A stretch of DNA of 64,000 nucleotides from Bacteroidota bacterium (lineage in GTDB: Bacteria > Bacteroidota > Bacteroidia > NS11-12g > UBA9320), in NCBI GenBank assembly GCA_947468275.1, contig CANIKO010000012.1, positions 52,190-116,189 of the forward strand, written 5' to 3'. Of the stretch, positions 35,783 through 43,395 are shown in pieces (position 1 is the first letter of the stretch; every line of letters begins with the position of its first letter). The translations under genes were made by a program, and so were the position numbers. The notes under the pieces are model-generated. The model ran no database searches and was not told the DNA's origin. It was given only the letters and a program-made list of their open reading frames with translations.

Positions 35783-36316
35783 ATGGAAAATAACCCTTCT
35801 CAAATGCTCATGGGTGAGCATGAAATTATTAAAAAATCAGAAAATATCATCCAAGCCATGTATAAACTTTGGGAGAAAGACCCTGAAAAATACAAAGCCA
35901 ATGTTACACGAATGCTTTATTTTTTTAAGGAATATAGTGACAAGTTTCATCATTATAAGGAGGAAGAAGTTTTGTTTCCTGAAATGCGTAATCATCCTGA
36001 TTTTGTATTGGATGAAATTATTGATGAATTAGAAGAACATCATGTTATGTTCAGAGAATATGCCAAGGATATTAAAAGGTTAATTGAAACCAATGAACTA
36101 GAAAAGGCACATGAAACTTTAAATAAATACATTAGTAATTTACTCGATCACATTGCAGTTGAAGATGATGAATTGTTCAGTATGGCCGAAAGTTTATTTA
36201 ATGCGGATGAATTCGAAAAAATATATTTTAAATTTAAAGATATAGATCGTGAACTTGGAGAAAAACTCAAAGATGAACTTGAAAAAATACCAGGGGAATT
36301 GGAAAACAGTTTGTAA
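35783..36316 (+). CDS. hemerythrin-like HHE domain protein
   Basis: 177 residues, all helical, with diiron-ligand motifs in order: HEIIK near residue 13, HHYKEEE near 53, EHHVMF near 78 and HIAVEDDE near 120. This is the bacterial HHE/hemerythrin pattern. Such proteins bind O2, NO or iron and can protect or repair Fe-S enzymes. It starts 1 bp after hcrB, so it is the last gene of the reductase operon. It may guard the oxygen-sensitive reductase or act as an oxygen sensor in the cytoplasm (inference). Confidence 0.85.
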   Translation: MENNPSQMLMGEHEIIKKSENIIQAMYKLWEKDPEKYKANVTRMLYFFKEYSDKFHHYKEEEVLFPEMRNHPDFVLDEIIDELEEHHVMFREYAKDIKRLIETNELEKAHETLNKYISNLLDHIAVEDDELFSMAESLFNADEFEKIYFKFKDIDRELGEKLKDELEKIPGELENSL

Positions 36317-36383
36317 ACACATCTCTCATAGAACTCATTAGAATTAATTTTATTAGAATTGTATTTCAATTACATAAAAAGAT

Positions 36384-36593
36384 ATGCGCCCAACCAAAGC
36401 TGGACAGTTAGCCAAATTCAAAACTCCTTTCCAAAATGACGATCCTGACCAACTTTATGTTGTATTAAAAATAATGAATGAGTTTGAAATGCCAAGAGTG
36501 CACATTAAAGCTGTAAATTCCAAATCAGTTGAATCTGCAATAATATATACTGTTCTGCTAGCTGATTTGGAAGTTGTGGCAGAAAATATCTAG
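36384..36593 (+). CDS. small hypothetical protein
   Basis: 69 residues, soluble, no recognised family. It reads as a small beta-rich fold (AGQLAKFKTPFQNDDPDQLYVVLKIMNEFEMPRVHIKAVN, then IIYTVLLADLEVVAENI). The size and composition recall small Bacteroidota proteins with an SH3-like fold, but I cannot name it. It stands between the hemerythrin gene and the end of the convergent benzoyl-CoA operon, 14 bp from dch. A short dyad CTAGTT/AACTAG spans the convergent junction and might be a weak terminator. Confidence 0.55.
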   Translation: MRPTKAGQLAKFKTPFQNDDPDQLYVVLKIMNEFEMPRVHIKAVNSKSVESAIIYTVLLADLEVVAENI

Positions 36594-36607
36594 TTTACTA
36601 TAAGCAA

Positions 36608-37381
36608 CTAGCAATTTTCCCATTCGGGTTTTCGCTTTTCAAGAAAGGAAAGAATGCCCTCGTTAGCATCTTTGGTTTCCATCAATTGACCAACGTACAT
36701 ATACTCCAATTGAGGTAAAAAATTACTTAATATGTGATTAAATTTTACTCTTGTGGCTTTTACAGAATAGCGCAATGACGAAGCACTTTTAGGAATTATG
36801 TGCTGTTCAATCCAATTATTAATTTCAACCTCCATTTCTGCTTTATCCTCAAATATTTTATTTAATAATCCTGAGTGATATCCTTCATCTGCATTAAATG
36901 TTCTACCCGTTATTAATATTTCTTCAGCCCTAGCATAACCAATTTTTAAAGGCAATAATATGGATGCCGGTGGTGGAAAAACACCCAAAGCAATTTCAGG
37001 TTGACCCATTTTCGCAGTTTTATCAGCAAACAAAAAATTACACATTAATGCTAATTCTAGTCCGCCCCCCAAACATTGTCCTGTTATTTTGGACAAGGTA
37101 GGAACAGCTAAATCACGAAGTGTAAAAAATAATTTGTGAAAATTTTTAAGCATTGTGGCAGCCATTTCTTTTTGATGCTCTTCTACACTTGCTCCAAACG
37201 AATAATGCTTTCCGGCCCCTTCAAATGTAATTAATTTCAAATCTGGTTTATTAAAAAAGGAGTCCAAAAGATTCTGCAATTCTACCATCATTATATGGTC
37301 CAAAACATTGCCTTTGCCATCATCCAAAATTATTCGGACTACAGAGTCATTATGGAGATATTCAACCTTTAATTTTTCCAT
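36608..37381 (-). CDS. dch: cyclohexa-1,5-diene-1-carbonyl-CoA hydratase (Dch)
   Basis: 257 residues of the crotonase family. The segment FGASVEEH at 62-69 is the Dch signature, and GQCLGGGLELAL (about 101-112) is the oxyanion loop, followed by GQPEIALGVFPPPASILLP, also typical for Dch. It adds water to cyclohexa-1,5-diene-1-carbonyl-CoA, the product of benzoyl-CoA reductase, giving 6-hydroxycyclohex-1-ene-1-carbonyl-CoA. It is the last gene of the 13-gene operon, 11 bp after oah. The neighbouring oah and had genes catalyse the following two steps. Confidence 0.9.
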   Translation of the reverse strand: MEKLKVEYLHNDSVVRIILDDGKGNVLDHIMMVELQNLLDSFFNKPDLKLITFEGAGKHYSFGASVEEHQKEMAATMLKNFHKLFFTLRDLAVPTLSKITGQCLGGGLELALMCNFLFADKTAKMGQPEIALGVFPPPASILLPLKIGYARAEEILITGRTFNADEGYHSGLLNKIFEDKAEMEVEINNWIEQHIIPKSASSLRYSVKATRVKFNHILSNFLPQLEYMYVGQLMETKDANEGILSFLEKRKPEWENC

Positions 37382-37392
37382 TATTTGGCTGT

Positions 37393-38487
37393 TTATAATT
37401 GTTGAAATTGTGGTGAAATAGATTTGTGCATTTCATCATTCCATTCCTTTCCTTCGGCCAAAAGTTGACGAAGTTTTATAAAATTAACCTCTCTGTCGTT
37501 CTTGGGACCATCGTTAAAGGCTTTAAATCCAGCTTTCGCTTCCGTTACCATATTTAGAGCTAGCCACTCACGACTACTTTCCTTATTTTTATCCCAATGT
37601 TCCAGTTTTTTCTTTCTAACTTCAGTTAATGTTTTAGCCAAACAATTAGGGAATGTGTATAGCAATTTAGATATAAGCTGATTAACGGATTCATCTAATT
37701 TTGATAAATCTAGAATTCCTTTTTCCATGATTTCTTTTCCTGCTTTCATGGCAGCTCCTTTTTTCATAGTTCCAAAGACAATTTTTCCGAATTCATCTGT
37801 TTGTCTATCAATTACCACTAAAGGATTTGGAATAAAATTACCATCTACTTTTAAAGCGGGAACAATATCAGTAATCATACCAAAATAATAGGCTTGATGA
37901 GCAGTCCAAGGTTCGCAAAGTGTAAGAGACATCATCGCACGTTCAACACCTACATAAAGATGTAAAAAATCTGTTGCTCCACCTATGGCGGCACTTCCAT
38001 GTTTAGGACCGGCTTGACCAAAACGAGCCAAATCTGAAGCAACTGTAAAATCGCAGGCCATCCCTATTTCTTGTCCGCCACCAATCCGCATTCCATTTAC
38101 TCTGCAAATAACAGGTTTCTCACACTTCAATATGGCACTAACCATGTCATTGAACAAACGCATGTATTGGCTATATTCCTGTGGATTGCCTGAATAATAT
38201 TCGGCATATTCTTTTGTGTTACCTCCAGTGCAAAACGCTTTATCACCAGCAGCAGTGAATACAACAGCCACGACACTCCTATCGTTAGAAGCTTCACCAA
38301 AAGCCAAAATAATTTCTTTAACAGCCTGAGTTGTATACGAATTGTATTGTTGAGGATTATTTAAAATAATCCAAGCGTTAAAAAGCCCCTGAACCGACGT
38401 ACCATCTTTATCTAAACATGGGCGTTTTTCGAAAAGAATGTCGGTATAACTGTGGTTTACAATATTGTGATTTATTAATTTAGTCAT
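37393..38487 (-). CDS. oah: 6-oxocyclohex-1-ene-1-carbonyl-CoA hydrolase (Oah/BamA)
   Basis: 364 residues from the ATG at 38487. A longer frame from 38544 would overlap had and adds a non-homologous leader, whereas MTKLINHNIVNHSYTDILFEKRP matches the family start. Signatures: NNPQQYNSYTT, DKAFCTGGNTKEYAEYYSGNPQEYSQYM, CRVNGMRIGGGQEIGMACDFTVA and GQAGPKHGSAAIGGATDF. This is the widely used marker enzyme (BamA) for anaerobic benzoyl-CoA breakdown. It hydrates and opens the ring of 6-oxocyclohex-1-ene-1-carbonyl-CoA to 3-hydroxypimeloyl-CoA. The high motif identity makes this call very firm. Confidence 0.95.
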   Translation of the reverse strand: MTKLINHNIVNHSYTDILFEKRPCLDKDGTSVQGLFNAWIILNNPQQYNSYTTQAVKEIILAFGEASNDRSVVAVVFTAAGDKAFCTGGNTKEYAEYYSGNPQEYSQYMRLFNDMVSAILKCEKPVICRVNGMRIGGGQEIGMACDFTVASDLARFGQAGPKHGSAAIGGATDFLHLYVGVERAMMSLTLCEPWTAHQAYYFGMITDIVPALKVDGNFIPNPLVVIDRQTDEFGKIVFGTMKKGAAMKAGKEIMEKGILDLSKLDESVNQLISKLLYTFPNCLAKTLTEVRKKKLEHWDKNKESSREWLALNMVTEAKAGFKAFNDGPKNDREVNFIKLRQLLAEGKEWNDEMHKSISPQFQQL

Positions 38488-38500
38488 TGTTTTGAATTTT

Positions 38501-39571
38501 TTAATTTTTATAAAAGTCAGGTACAAGTACCGAACGTTTGTCATATTTATGTTCTAACGTGTTTTTGAAAACTTCGTTAATTTTTGACATCGGAAAAGTT
38601 TGAACAAAATCTTTAATTTCCAATTTTCCAGTAGCAATAAGTTCAACCACTTCAGGATATAGTTCAGGTTTACACCCCCAAGTTCCAATAAGTTTAGCAT
38701 CGAAGGCCATCAAGTTGCTTAATCTAACCTCCAACTTATTCATTGTAAATCCTACAATACTAAGGGTTGATGTGTAAGTAATTAAATTAAATGCCAAATC
38801 TTGACCAGCTGCAGTTCCCGAAAATTCAAATATCTTCCAACCATATTTTGAAGCTCCTAATTCTTTAGCAATTTCTCTCACCTTGGTTTTTATTTCCTTT
38901 ATATCCAATCCTTTTGAATTGAGAGCAGCATCAATTCCGTTACTTTTAACTTGTGATAATTTCTCATCATTAATGTCAATAGCTAAAACTTTTGCTCCCA
39001 TTATTTTTGCTATTAAAGCTCCATAAACTCCAACTCCACCAACTCCAATTACTATTGCCAAATCGCCTTTTACCAATTCCGATTTTTTCATTACCTGATA
39101 AGGTGTAGATATAGCATCGGCAATTACCGAAAGTTGTTCTAATGAATATTTTTTTAAAATAGAATTAGGAACAAGACACAAATATTTATGAGGAACGACA
39201 ATATGTGAGGCAAATCCTCCATGAAAATCATTACCCGGCATCAATTGGCTTTGGCAAATATTACTTCTTCCATTAATGCACAAATCGCAATTACCGCAAG
39301 GCAGTACGGCTGGAATAATAACATTTTTACCTATTAAATTTTCCGGTCCTTCAATTACAGTTCCACTAATTTCATGTCCAAGGGTAAGTGGCAATGCATG
39401 TTTGGTTGTTACACCATGATGCCAAAAACTAATATCGGTATGGCATACACCACATCCCGCAATTTTCACCAAGACTTCACCTGCTTTAAGCTCCGGAAAA
39501 TTACTTTCAGTTCTTTCGAACTCCTTGTCTAGAGCTATCATTTTCCACTGATATAACTTGTTATTTCCCAT
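38501..39571 (-). CDS. had: 6-hydroxycyclohex-1-ene-1-carbonyl-CoA dehydrogenase (Had)
   Basis: 356 residues, zinc-dependent medium-chain alcohol dehydrogenase. Catalytic zinc ligands are in AGCGVCHTD (C43) and GHE (H66). Structural zinc ligands are C92, C95, C98 and C106. The NAD motif is GVGGVGVYGAL near 170. Segments such as WKMIALDKEF, HALPLTLGHEISG, MPGNDFHGGFASHIVVP and PAVLPCGNCDLC match Had of benzoyl-CoA pathways. It oxidises 6-hydroxycyclohex-1-ene-1-carbonyl-CoA to the 6-oxo compound with NAD. Located between a tiny winged-helix gene and oah in the operon. Confidence 0.92.
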   Translation of the reverse strand: MGNNKLYQWKMIALDKEFERTESNFPELKAGEVLVKIAGCGVCHTDISFWHHGVTTKHALPLTLGHEISGTVIEGPENLIGKNVIIPAVLPCGNCDLCINGRSNICQSQLMPGNDFHGGFASHIVVPHKYLCLVPNSILKKYSLEQLSVIADAISTPYQVMKKSELVKGDLAIVIGVGGVGVYGALIAKIMGAKVLAIDINDEKLSQVKSNGIDAALNSKGLDIKEIKTKVREIAKELGASKYGWKIFEFSGTAAGQDLAFNLITYTSTLSIVGFTMNKLEVRLSNLMAFDAKLIGTWGCKPELYPEVVELIATGKLEIKDFVQTFPMSKINEVFKNTLEHKYDKRSVLVPDFYKN

Positions 39572-39576
39572 GTAAA

Positions 39577-39756
39577 TTATTTTTTAATTTCATAATAACA
39601 TCTTACAGGAGAGATAACTACCCCTTCCTTTTGAAGCTTTTTTAAACTTTTATCAACTATTGTTTTATCAATACCTGATAATTCAGCCAGTTCACCACAC
39701 TTTAATGGTTTACCGGCCTGCCTCATTGCATCCATTATTTGTTCTGATATTTCCAT
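39577..39756 (-). CDS. 59-residue winged-helix protein
   Basis: A short open frame not easily seen because of its length. It encodes 59 residues: MEISEQIMDAMRQAGKPLK, then CGELAELSGIDKTIVDKSLKKL and a wing ending in VVISPVRCYYEIKK. This is a compact winged helix-turn-helix with the recognition helix at about 32-42. It has AT-rich codons and ATG start, and leaves 4 bp to the thiolase stop-start junction on one side and 5 bp to had on the other. Fully embedded in the benzoyl-CoA operon, it may be an autoregulator or a subunit that helps another DNA-binding protein. Function unknown. Confidence 0.72.
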   Translation of the reverse strand: MEISEQIMDAMRQAGKPLKCGELAELSGIDKTIVDKSLKKLQKEGVVISPVRCYYEIKK

Positions 39757-39760
39757 TTTA

Positions 39761-41023
39761 TTAAATATTTATGTTTTCAAATAATATAGCCGTTCCTTGT
39801 CCGCCGCCAATACATGCTGAAGCAATTCCATATTTCACTTTTCGGGCATTCATTTCGCGAATCATTGTTAGTGATAATCTTAAACCACTTGCAGCAAGCG
39901 GATGTCCTATAGCAATGGCACCTCCATTTACATTTAGCTTATTTCTATCTAACCCCAACTCTATTTCACAACCGATTACCTGCGCTGAGAAGGCTTCATT
40001 TATTTCAAATAAACCAATGTCATCAATTTTCAAGCCCGTCAATTCTAATAATAGTTTAATCGCAGGAACAGGTCCAAGACCCATTACTTTGGGATCAATT
40101 CCACAGGTAGCTCCCCCAATAATCTTAGCGATTGGTTTAAGATTTCTAGCATTTATGGTAGTTTTATTCGCAACTACTGCTGCTGCAGAACCGTCTACAA
40201 TTCCACTACAATTTCCTGCTGTAAGCACTCCTACTTCAGAAAAAACGGATGATAATTTTGTAAGGGTTTCAATATTTGTTTCACGAATGTGTTCATCCGA
40301 CACAAAATCGTTAACCCCACTCGAAAGCTTAACTTTCCTAGGTTTTAATCCTTCTGCTTCAAATATTGTAGAATTTATAGGCGTTATCTCCTCATTAAAA
40401 ATATTATTATTTTTTGCATAAACCGCTCGGTTAAAAGATGTAAGGGCGTAATCATCGCATTGTTCTCGTGTGATATTGTGTTTTTTTGCAACATTTTCTG
40501 CTGTAAAACCCATTGGATAACCGGCTGCGGTATCATCTAAGGCTTCCCATAACATATCTTTAAATACAGGTCGCCCCAGTGGATAACCCATTCTATTTCC
40601 AAAACTAACCGTTGGAGCTAGGGACATATTCTCGGTTCCGCAGCATAAAACCGTATCGGCTTTTCCTAAAGTAATTTGCTCAGAAGCTGTGATGATAGTT
40701 TCAAAACCTGAAGCGCAAATCCGCTGCACCATCAATGAAGGAACTGTTATTGGTAAACCGGCAAATAATGCAATATGCCTTGGAAGGAAATAAGCATCCC
40801 CCGATGATTGACCAATATTGGCAATAATAGCCTGATCAATTTCACTTGGATCTACTCCACTTTTTTGCAAGGCGGCTTTACTTGCAAAAATCCCTAAATC
40901 AGTGGGTGAAATATTTGCCAGAGTTCCACAAAATTTACCAAATGGAGTGCGAGCCCCATTTACAAGATATATATCATCAAATAATATCGCTATGCCTTTT
41001 TCTTTATTATGGTATGATTTCAT
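39761..41023 (-). CDS. acetyl-CoA acyltransferase (thiolase)
   Basis: 420 residues, thiolase family. The nucleophile is C103 in VQRICASGFETI; later segments are NEAFSAQV, GGAIAIGHPLAASGLRL (His) and SACIGGGQGTAILFE (second Cys). An N-terminal extension of about 15 residues precedes the usual start. Thiolases cleave 3-oxoacyl-CoA. In this operon the expected substrate is 3-oxopimeloyl-CoA, giving glutaryl-CoA and acetyl-CoA, the step after 3-hydroxypimeloyl-CoA oxidation. The substrate is inferred from the operon. Its start lies 1 bp from the end of the ATPase-fusion gene. Confidence 0.88.
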   Translation of the reverse strand: MKSYHNKEKGIAILFDDIYLVNGARTPFGKFCGTLANISPTDLGIFASKAALQKSGVDPSEIDQAIIANIGQSSGDAYFLPRHIALFAGLPITVPSLMVQRICASGFETIITASEQITLGKADTVLCCGTENMSLAPTVSFGNRMGYPLGRPVFKDMLWEALDDTAAGYPMGFTAENVAKKHNITREQCDDYALTSFNRAVYAKNNNIFNEEITPINSTIFEAEGLKPRKVKLSSGVNDFVSDEHIRETNIETLTKLSSVFSEVGVLTAGNCSGIVDGSAAAVVANKTTINARNLKPIAKIIGGATCGIDPKVMGLGPVPAIKLLLELTGLKIDDIGLFEINEAFSAQVIGCEIELGLDRNKLNVNGGAIAIGHPLAASGLRLSLTMIREMNARKVKYGIASACIGGGQGTAILFENINI

Positions 41024-41024
41024 T

Positions 41025-42878
41025 TTATTCTACTGAATGTTCAAGTTCTTTAAGTGCTAATTCATCTGGATTATGAGCTTGCCAATGTTGTTTGGCAATA
41101 AGCGAAGCGCCATAAGAAACAATGTGTTGTGGATGCTCTACCGTTATAATTTCCTTATTAAATTTTTGGCTGAGAATAATACTCAAGTATGGATGATGCG
41201 CTATAACACCGCCAATTATTAATGTGGGAATGTCAGAAAATAAACGCATTTTGGCTACCTTATTTGCTATTGAAATATAAATTCCTCGCGCAATATCGGG
41301 TTTAGGCATCCCATCAAAAACCCAATTCATTATTTCGGTTTTTGCAAACACGGTACAGAAACTGTTCAGTTCTTTATCAAAATCAGAATGTGCGGCAAGG
41401 CTGCTCATATCCGAAATATTTATTTCTGCCCGCTCAGATATTTCTTCCAAAAAAGCGCCGGTTCCAGCCGCACATTTATCATTCATATAAAAATTAGCTA
41501 CCTGGTTGTCACTGTTACTATGAATTATTTTTATGTCTTCGCCGCCTATATCTATAATATTTTTTTCACCGGATAGATATTCGGCAACACCTGCTGCTGC
41601 ACAATTTATCTCAGTTTTTACTATATCGGTTTCGGTAAAATGTTTTCGGCCATATCCAGTGGCACAACTATATTTAATGTTAAATGAAGCACCTATTGCC
41701 TGTAGTATATGCTTCATGGCATATCTATCCTTATTCATTGTTTGTAAAATGTATCGGAATACCACCACACCATGTACATCAATTATTGTAAATTTAGTAA
41801 ATGCCGACCCTAAATCGATTCCTAAAAAATAGTTTTGTTCTTTGTAATAGATTGATGAGCGGTTTTTATCAATAAGCCCTTTGGTAATAATTCGTTTATT
41901 TACTTCACCATCAGGCCCCGGGAATCTGCTTAAAACATTTTTATTGGTCATAGCTTTCACCATATTTGTAAAAGCTAAATTCAAGGAGGTTTTCACATAG
42001 TGCTTTTTACCATATTCAACAATTTTTCCATTAAAATAATCAATTTCCGTTTGCCTATTATTCATTAAATCAACTGCTAATGAAGGAAAATGGTCACCAC
42101 CTTTTTTAAGGTATTGAATACATTTTCTAACAAAATCGTCAGGGAAACGAATCTTTTCTTTTTCGGCAACTTCTATTCCTTCATTAATTATTTGTTCTAT
42201 TAATTCTAGGGTTTCATCATCGGCCATTGCTTCGGCCATTGTTAATCGGCCTACTCCGCATAACGCACTAAGTGATGAATTTAGGATTGTTTTTTCCCAA
42301 GAACTTTTCACTAAATCAAAAGAATCAACTTTTTTGGTTGTAAAACCTACGGTATTCAAAATATCGGCAAACCTTTCAGCCTCCTTGGTTCTGTTATCAT
42401 CCATTGAACCAACATAATTGGGTGGTGTAAAAAAGGAAACTTTTACTGTATTGGCCGAAGCCATATTTCCTGCATAATTTATTACCATGCGCAAGGTTTT
42501 TGATTCACCGAAAACAGAAGCAATTATCCCTTCAGTATCAATGCCATTTTGAGCTGAAATAAGGATTAATTTATCAGAATTAATTAATTCAGCTTCTTTT
42601 ACTGCACTGGGGGTTTGGTATGATTTTAATGAAAAAACAAGATAGTCCAAATCCAAATGCCGCATATCCATGATGGAATCAAATACATGTTCAAATTTTG
42701 TAATTGATTCAAACATGTTCTCTAAATTTATACCATGTTCCTTTATCTTTTTAAGCTTAAAATCATCTTTATCACAAATGGCAACCTCACATCCTGCTTC
42801 ATGCAGTTTTACGGCCAGTATCATCCCCACTGGCCCCATACCCACTACTCCTACCTTTATTTTTTCTACTTTTTCCAT
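41025..42878 (-). CDS. ketopantoate-reductase-like domain fused to BcrA/D-type ATPase activator
   Basis: 617 residues. Residues 1-335 form a PanE/ApbA-type reductase with NADP motif G13-x-G15-x-x-G18, a Lys in SSWEKTILN (K196) and a Glu in RQTEIDYFNG (E278), the residues that matter in ketopantoate reductase. Residues about 349-605 form a BadF/BcrA/HgdC-type ATPase with FLGIDLGSAFTKF, cluster ligands C469 (NDKCAAGTGAF) and C508 (FCTVFAKTEI), and IGGVIAHHPYL. Such ATPases drive low-potential electrons into dehydratase or reductase subunits. I know of no characterised protein with this fusion. The likely partner is the BcrB-like protein two genes upstream. A 2-oxoacid reductase supplying a hydroxyacid is one idea; there is no direct evidence. 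Confidence 0.85.
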   Translation of the reverse strand: MEKVEKIKVGVVGMGPVGMILAVKLHEAGCEVAICDKDDFKLKKIKEHGINLENMFESITKFEHVFDSIMDMRHLDLDYLVFSLKSYQTPSAVKEAELINSDKLILISAQNGIDTEGIIASVFGESKTLRMVINYAGNMASANTVKVSFFTPPNYVGSMDDNRTKEAERFADILNTVGFTTKKVDSFDLVKSSWEKTILNSSLSALCGVGRLTMAEAMADDETLELIEQIINEGIEVAEKEKIRFPDDFVRKCIQYLKKGGDHFPSLAVDLMNNRQTEIDYFNGKIVEYGKKHYVKTSLNLAFTNMVKAMTNKNVLSRFPGPDGEVNKRIITKGLIDKNRSSIYYKEQNYFLGIDLGSAFTKFTIIDVHGVVVFRYILQTMNKDRYAMKHILQAIGASFNIKYSCATGYGRKHFTETDIVKTEINCAAAGVAEYLSGEKNIIDIGGEDIKIIHSNSDNQVANFYMNDKCAAGTGAFLEEISERAEINISDMSSLAAHSDFDKELNSFCTVFAKTEIMNWVFDGMPKPDIARGIYISIANKVAKMRLFSDIPTLIIGGVIAHHPYLSIILSQKFNKEIITVEHPQHIVSYGASLIAKQHWQAHNPDELALKELEHSVE

Positions 42879-42914
42879 CGGTTATTTTCTGATAAATTAA
42901 TTACCTTATAAAGG

Positions 42915-43382
42915 TTATATATTTTTTATATAATAAATTTCTTCATCAACTGGCACCTTTTCTCCATGAGCTTGATAGAGCAGTGTTTTGTATTTTTCAA
43001 TAACTTCCTCATAAGAAATTCTTGGTTCAACTTCTGAAGAAATTCCTGAATTTAATAGGATAGCCTCAACAATTTTATCCTCCTTATCATCAATTTTACT
43101 ATTAATTAATTTCATACAACCTGTGAGGCATCTTCCCAATTCATCAAGGTTTCGCGGACAAAAACAACCTTCGTTTGGAGTAAGCATATACTCAGGGTGC
43201 GTATACAATTTTTTATTAGGAAAAATAAACGCTACCGGATTGTTAGATTCATTTTGACTAACCACAGCATATTTCACATAATGGCATGTAGTTTCTATCA
43301 AGCCTTCTATAACTTCGGGCTTAACTTCTTCCCCAGTTGAAAGTTTGAAAATTCTATTTTCTGATGATATGTTGTGACTCAT
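42915..43382 (-). CDS. free-standing acyl-CoA ligase lid-like protein with four Cys
   Basis: 155 residues. The N-terminal half (NRIFKLSTGEEVKPEVIEGLI, then YVKYAVVSQ and VAFIFPN) matches the C-terminal lid of AMP-forming acyl-CoA ligases, in which GEKV and the following helix close over the active site. No ligase body is encoded here or next to it, and the usual C-terminal catalytic Lys motif is not evident. A Cys motif C73-x-C75-x9-C85-x3-C89 could bind a cluster or zinc. Located between a BcrB-like subunit and the ATPase fusion. It may bind CoA thioesters for one of them. I do not recognise a described function. Confidence 0.6.
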   Translation of the reverse strand: MSHNISSENRIFKLSTGEEVKPEVIEGLIETTCHYVKYAVVSQNESNNPVAFIFPNKKLYTHPEYMLTPNEGCFCPRNLDELGRCLTGCMKLINSKIDDKEDKIVEAILLNSGISSEVEPRISYEEVIEKYKTLLYQAHGEKVPVDEEIYYIKNI

Positions 43383-43395
43383 GGTAATATTTAAA

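Noticed and set aside
37393..38544. Longer Oah start at 38544
   Set aside because: It would overlap the end of had by more than 40 bp and adds residues without family similarity; the ATG at 38487 matches the family start.
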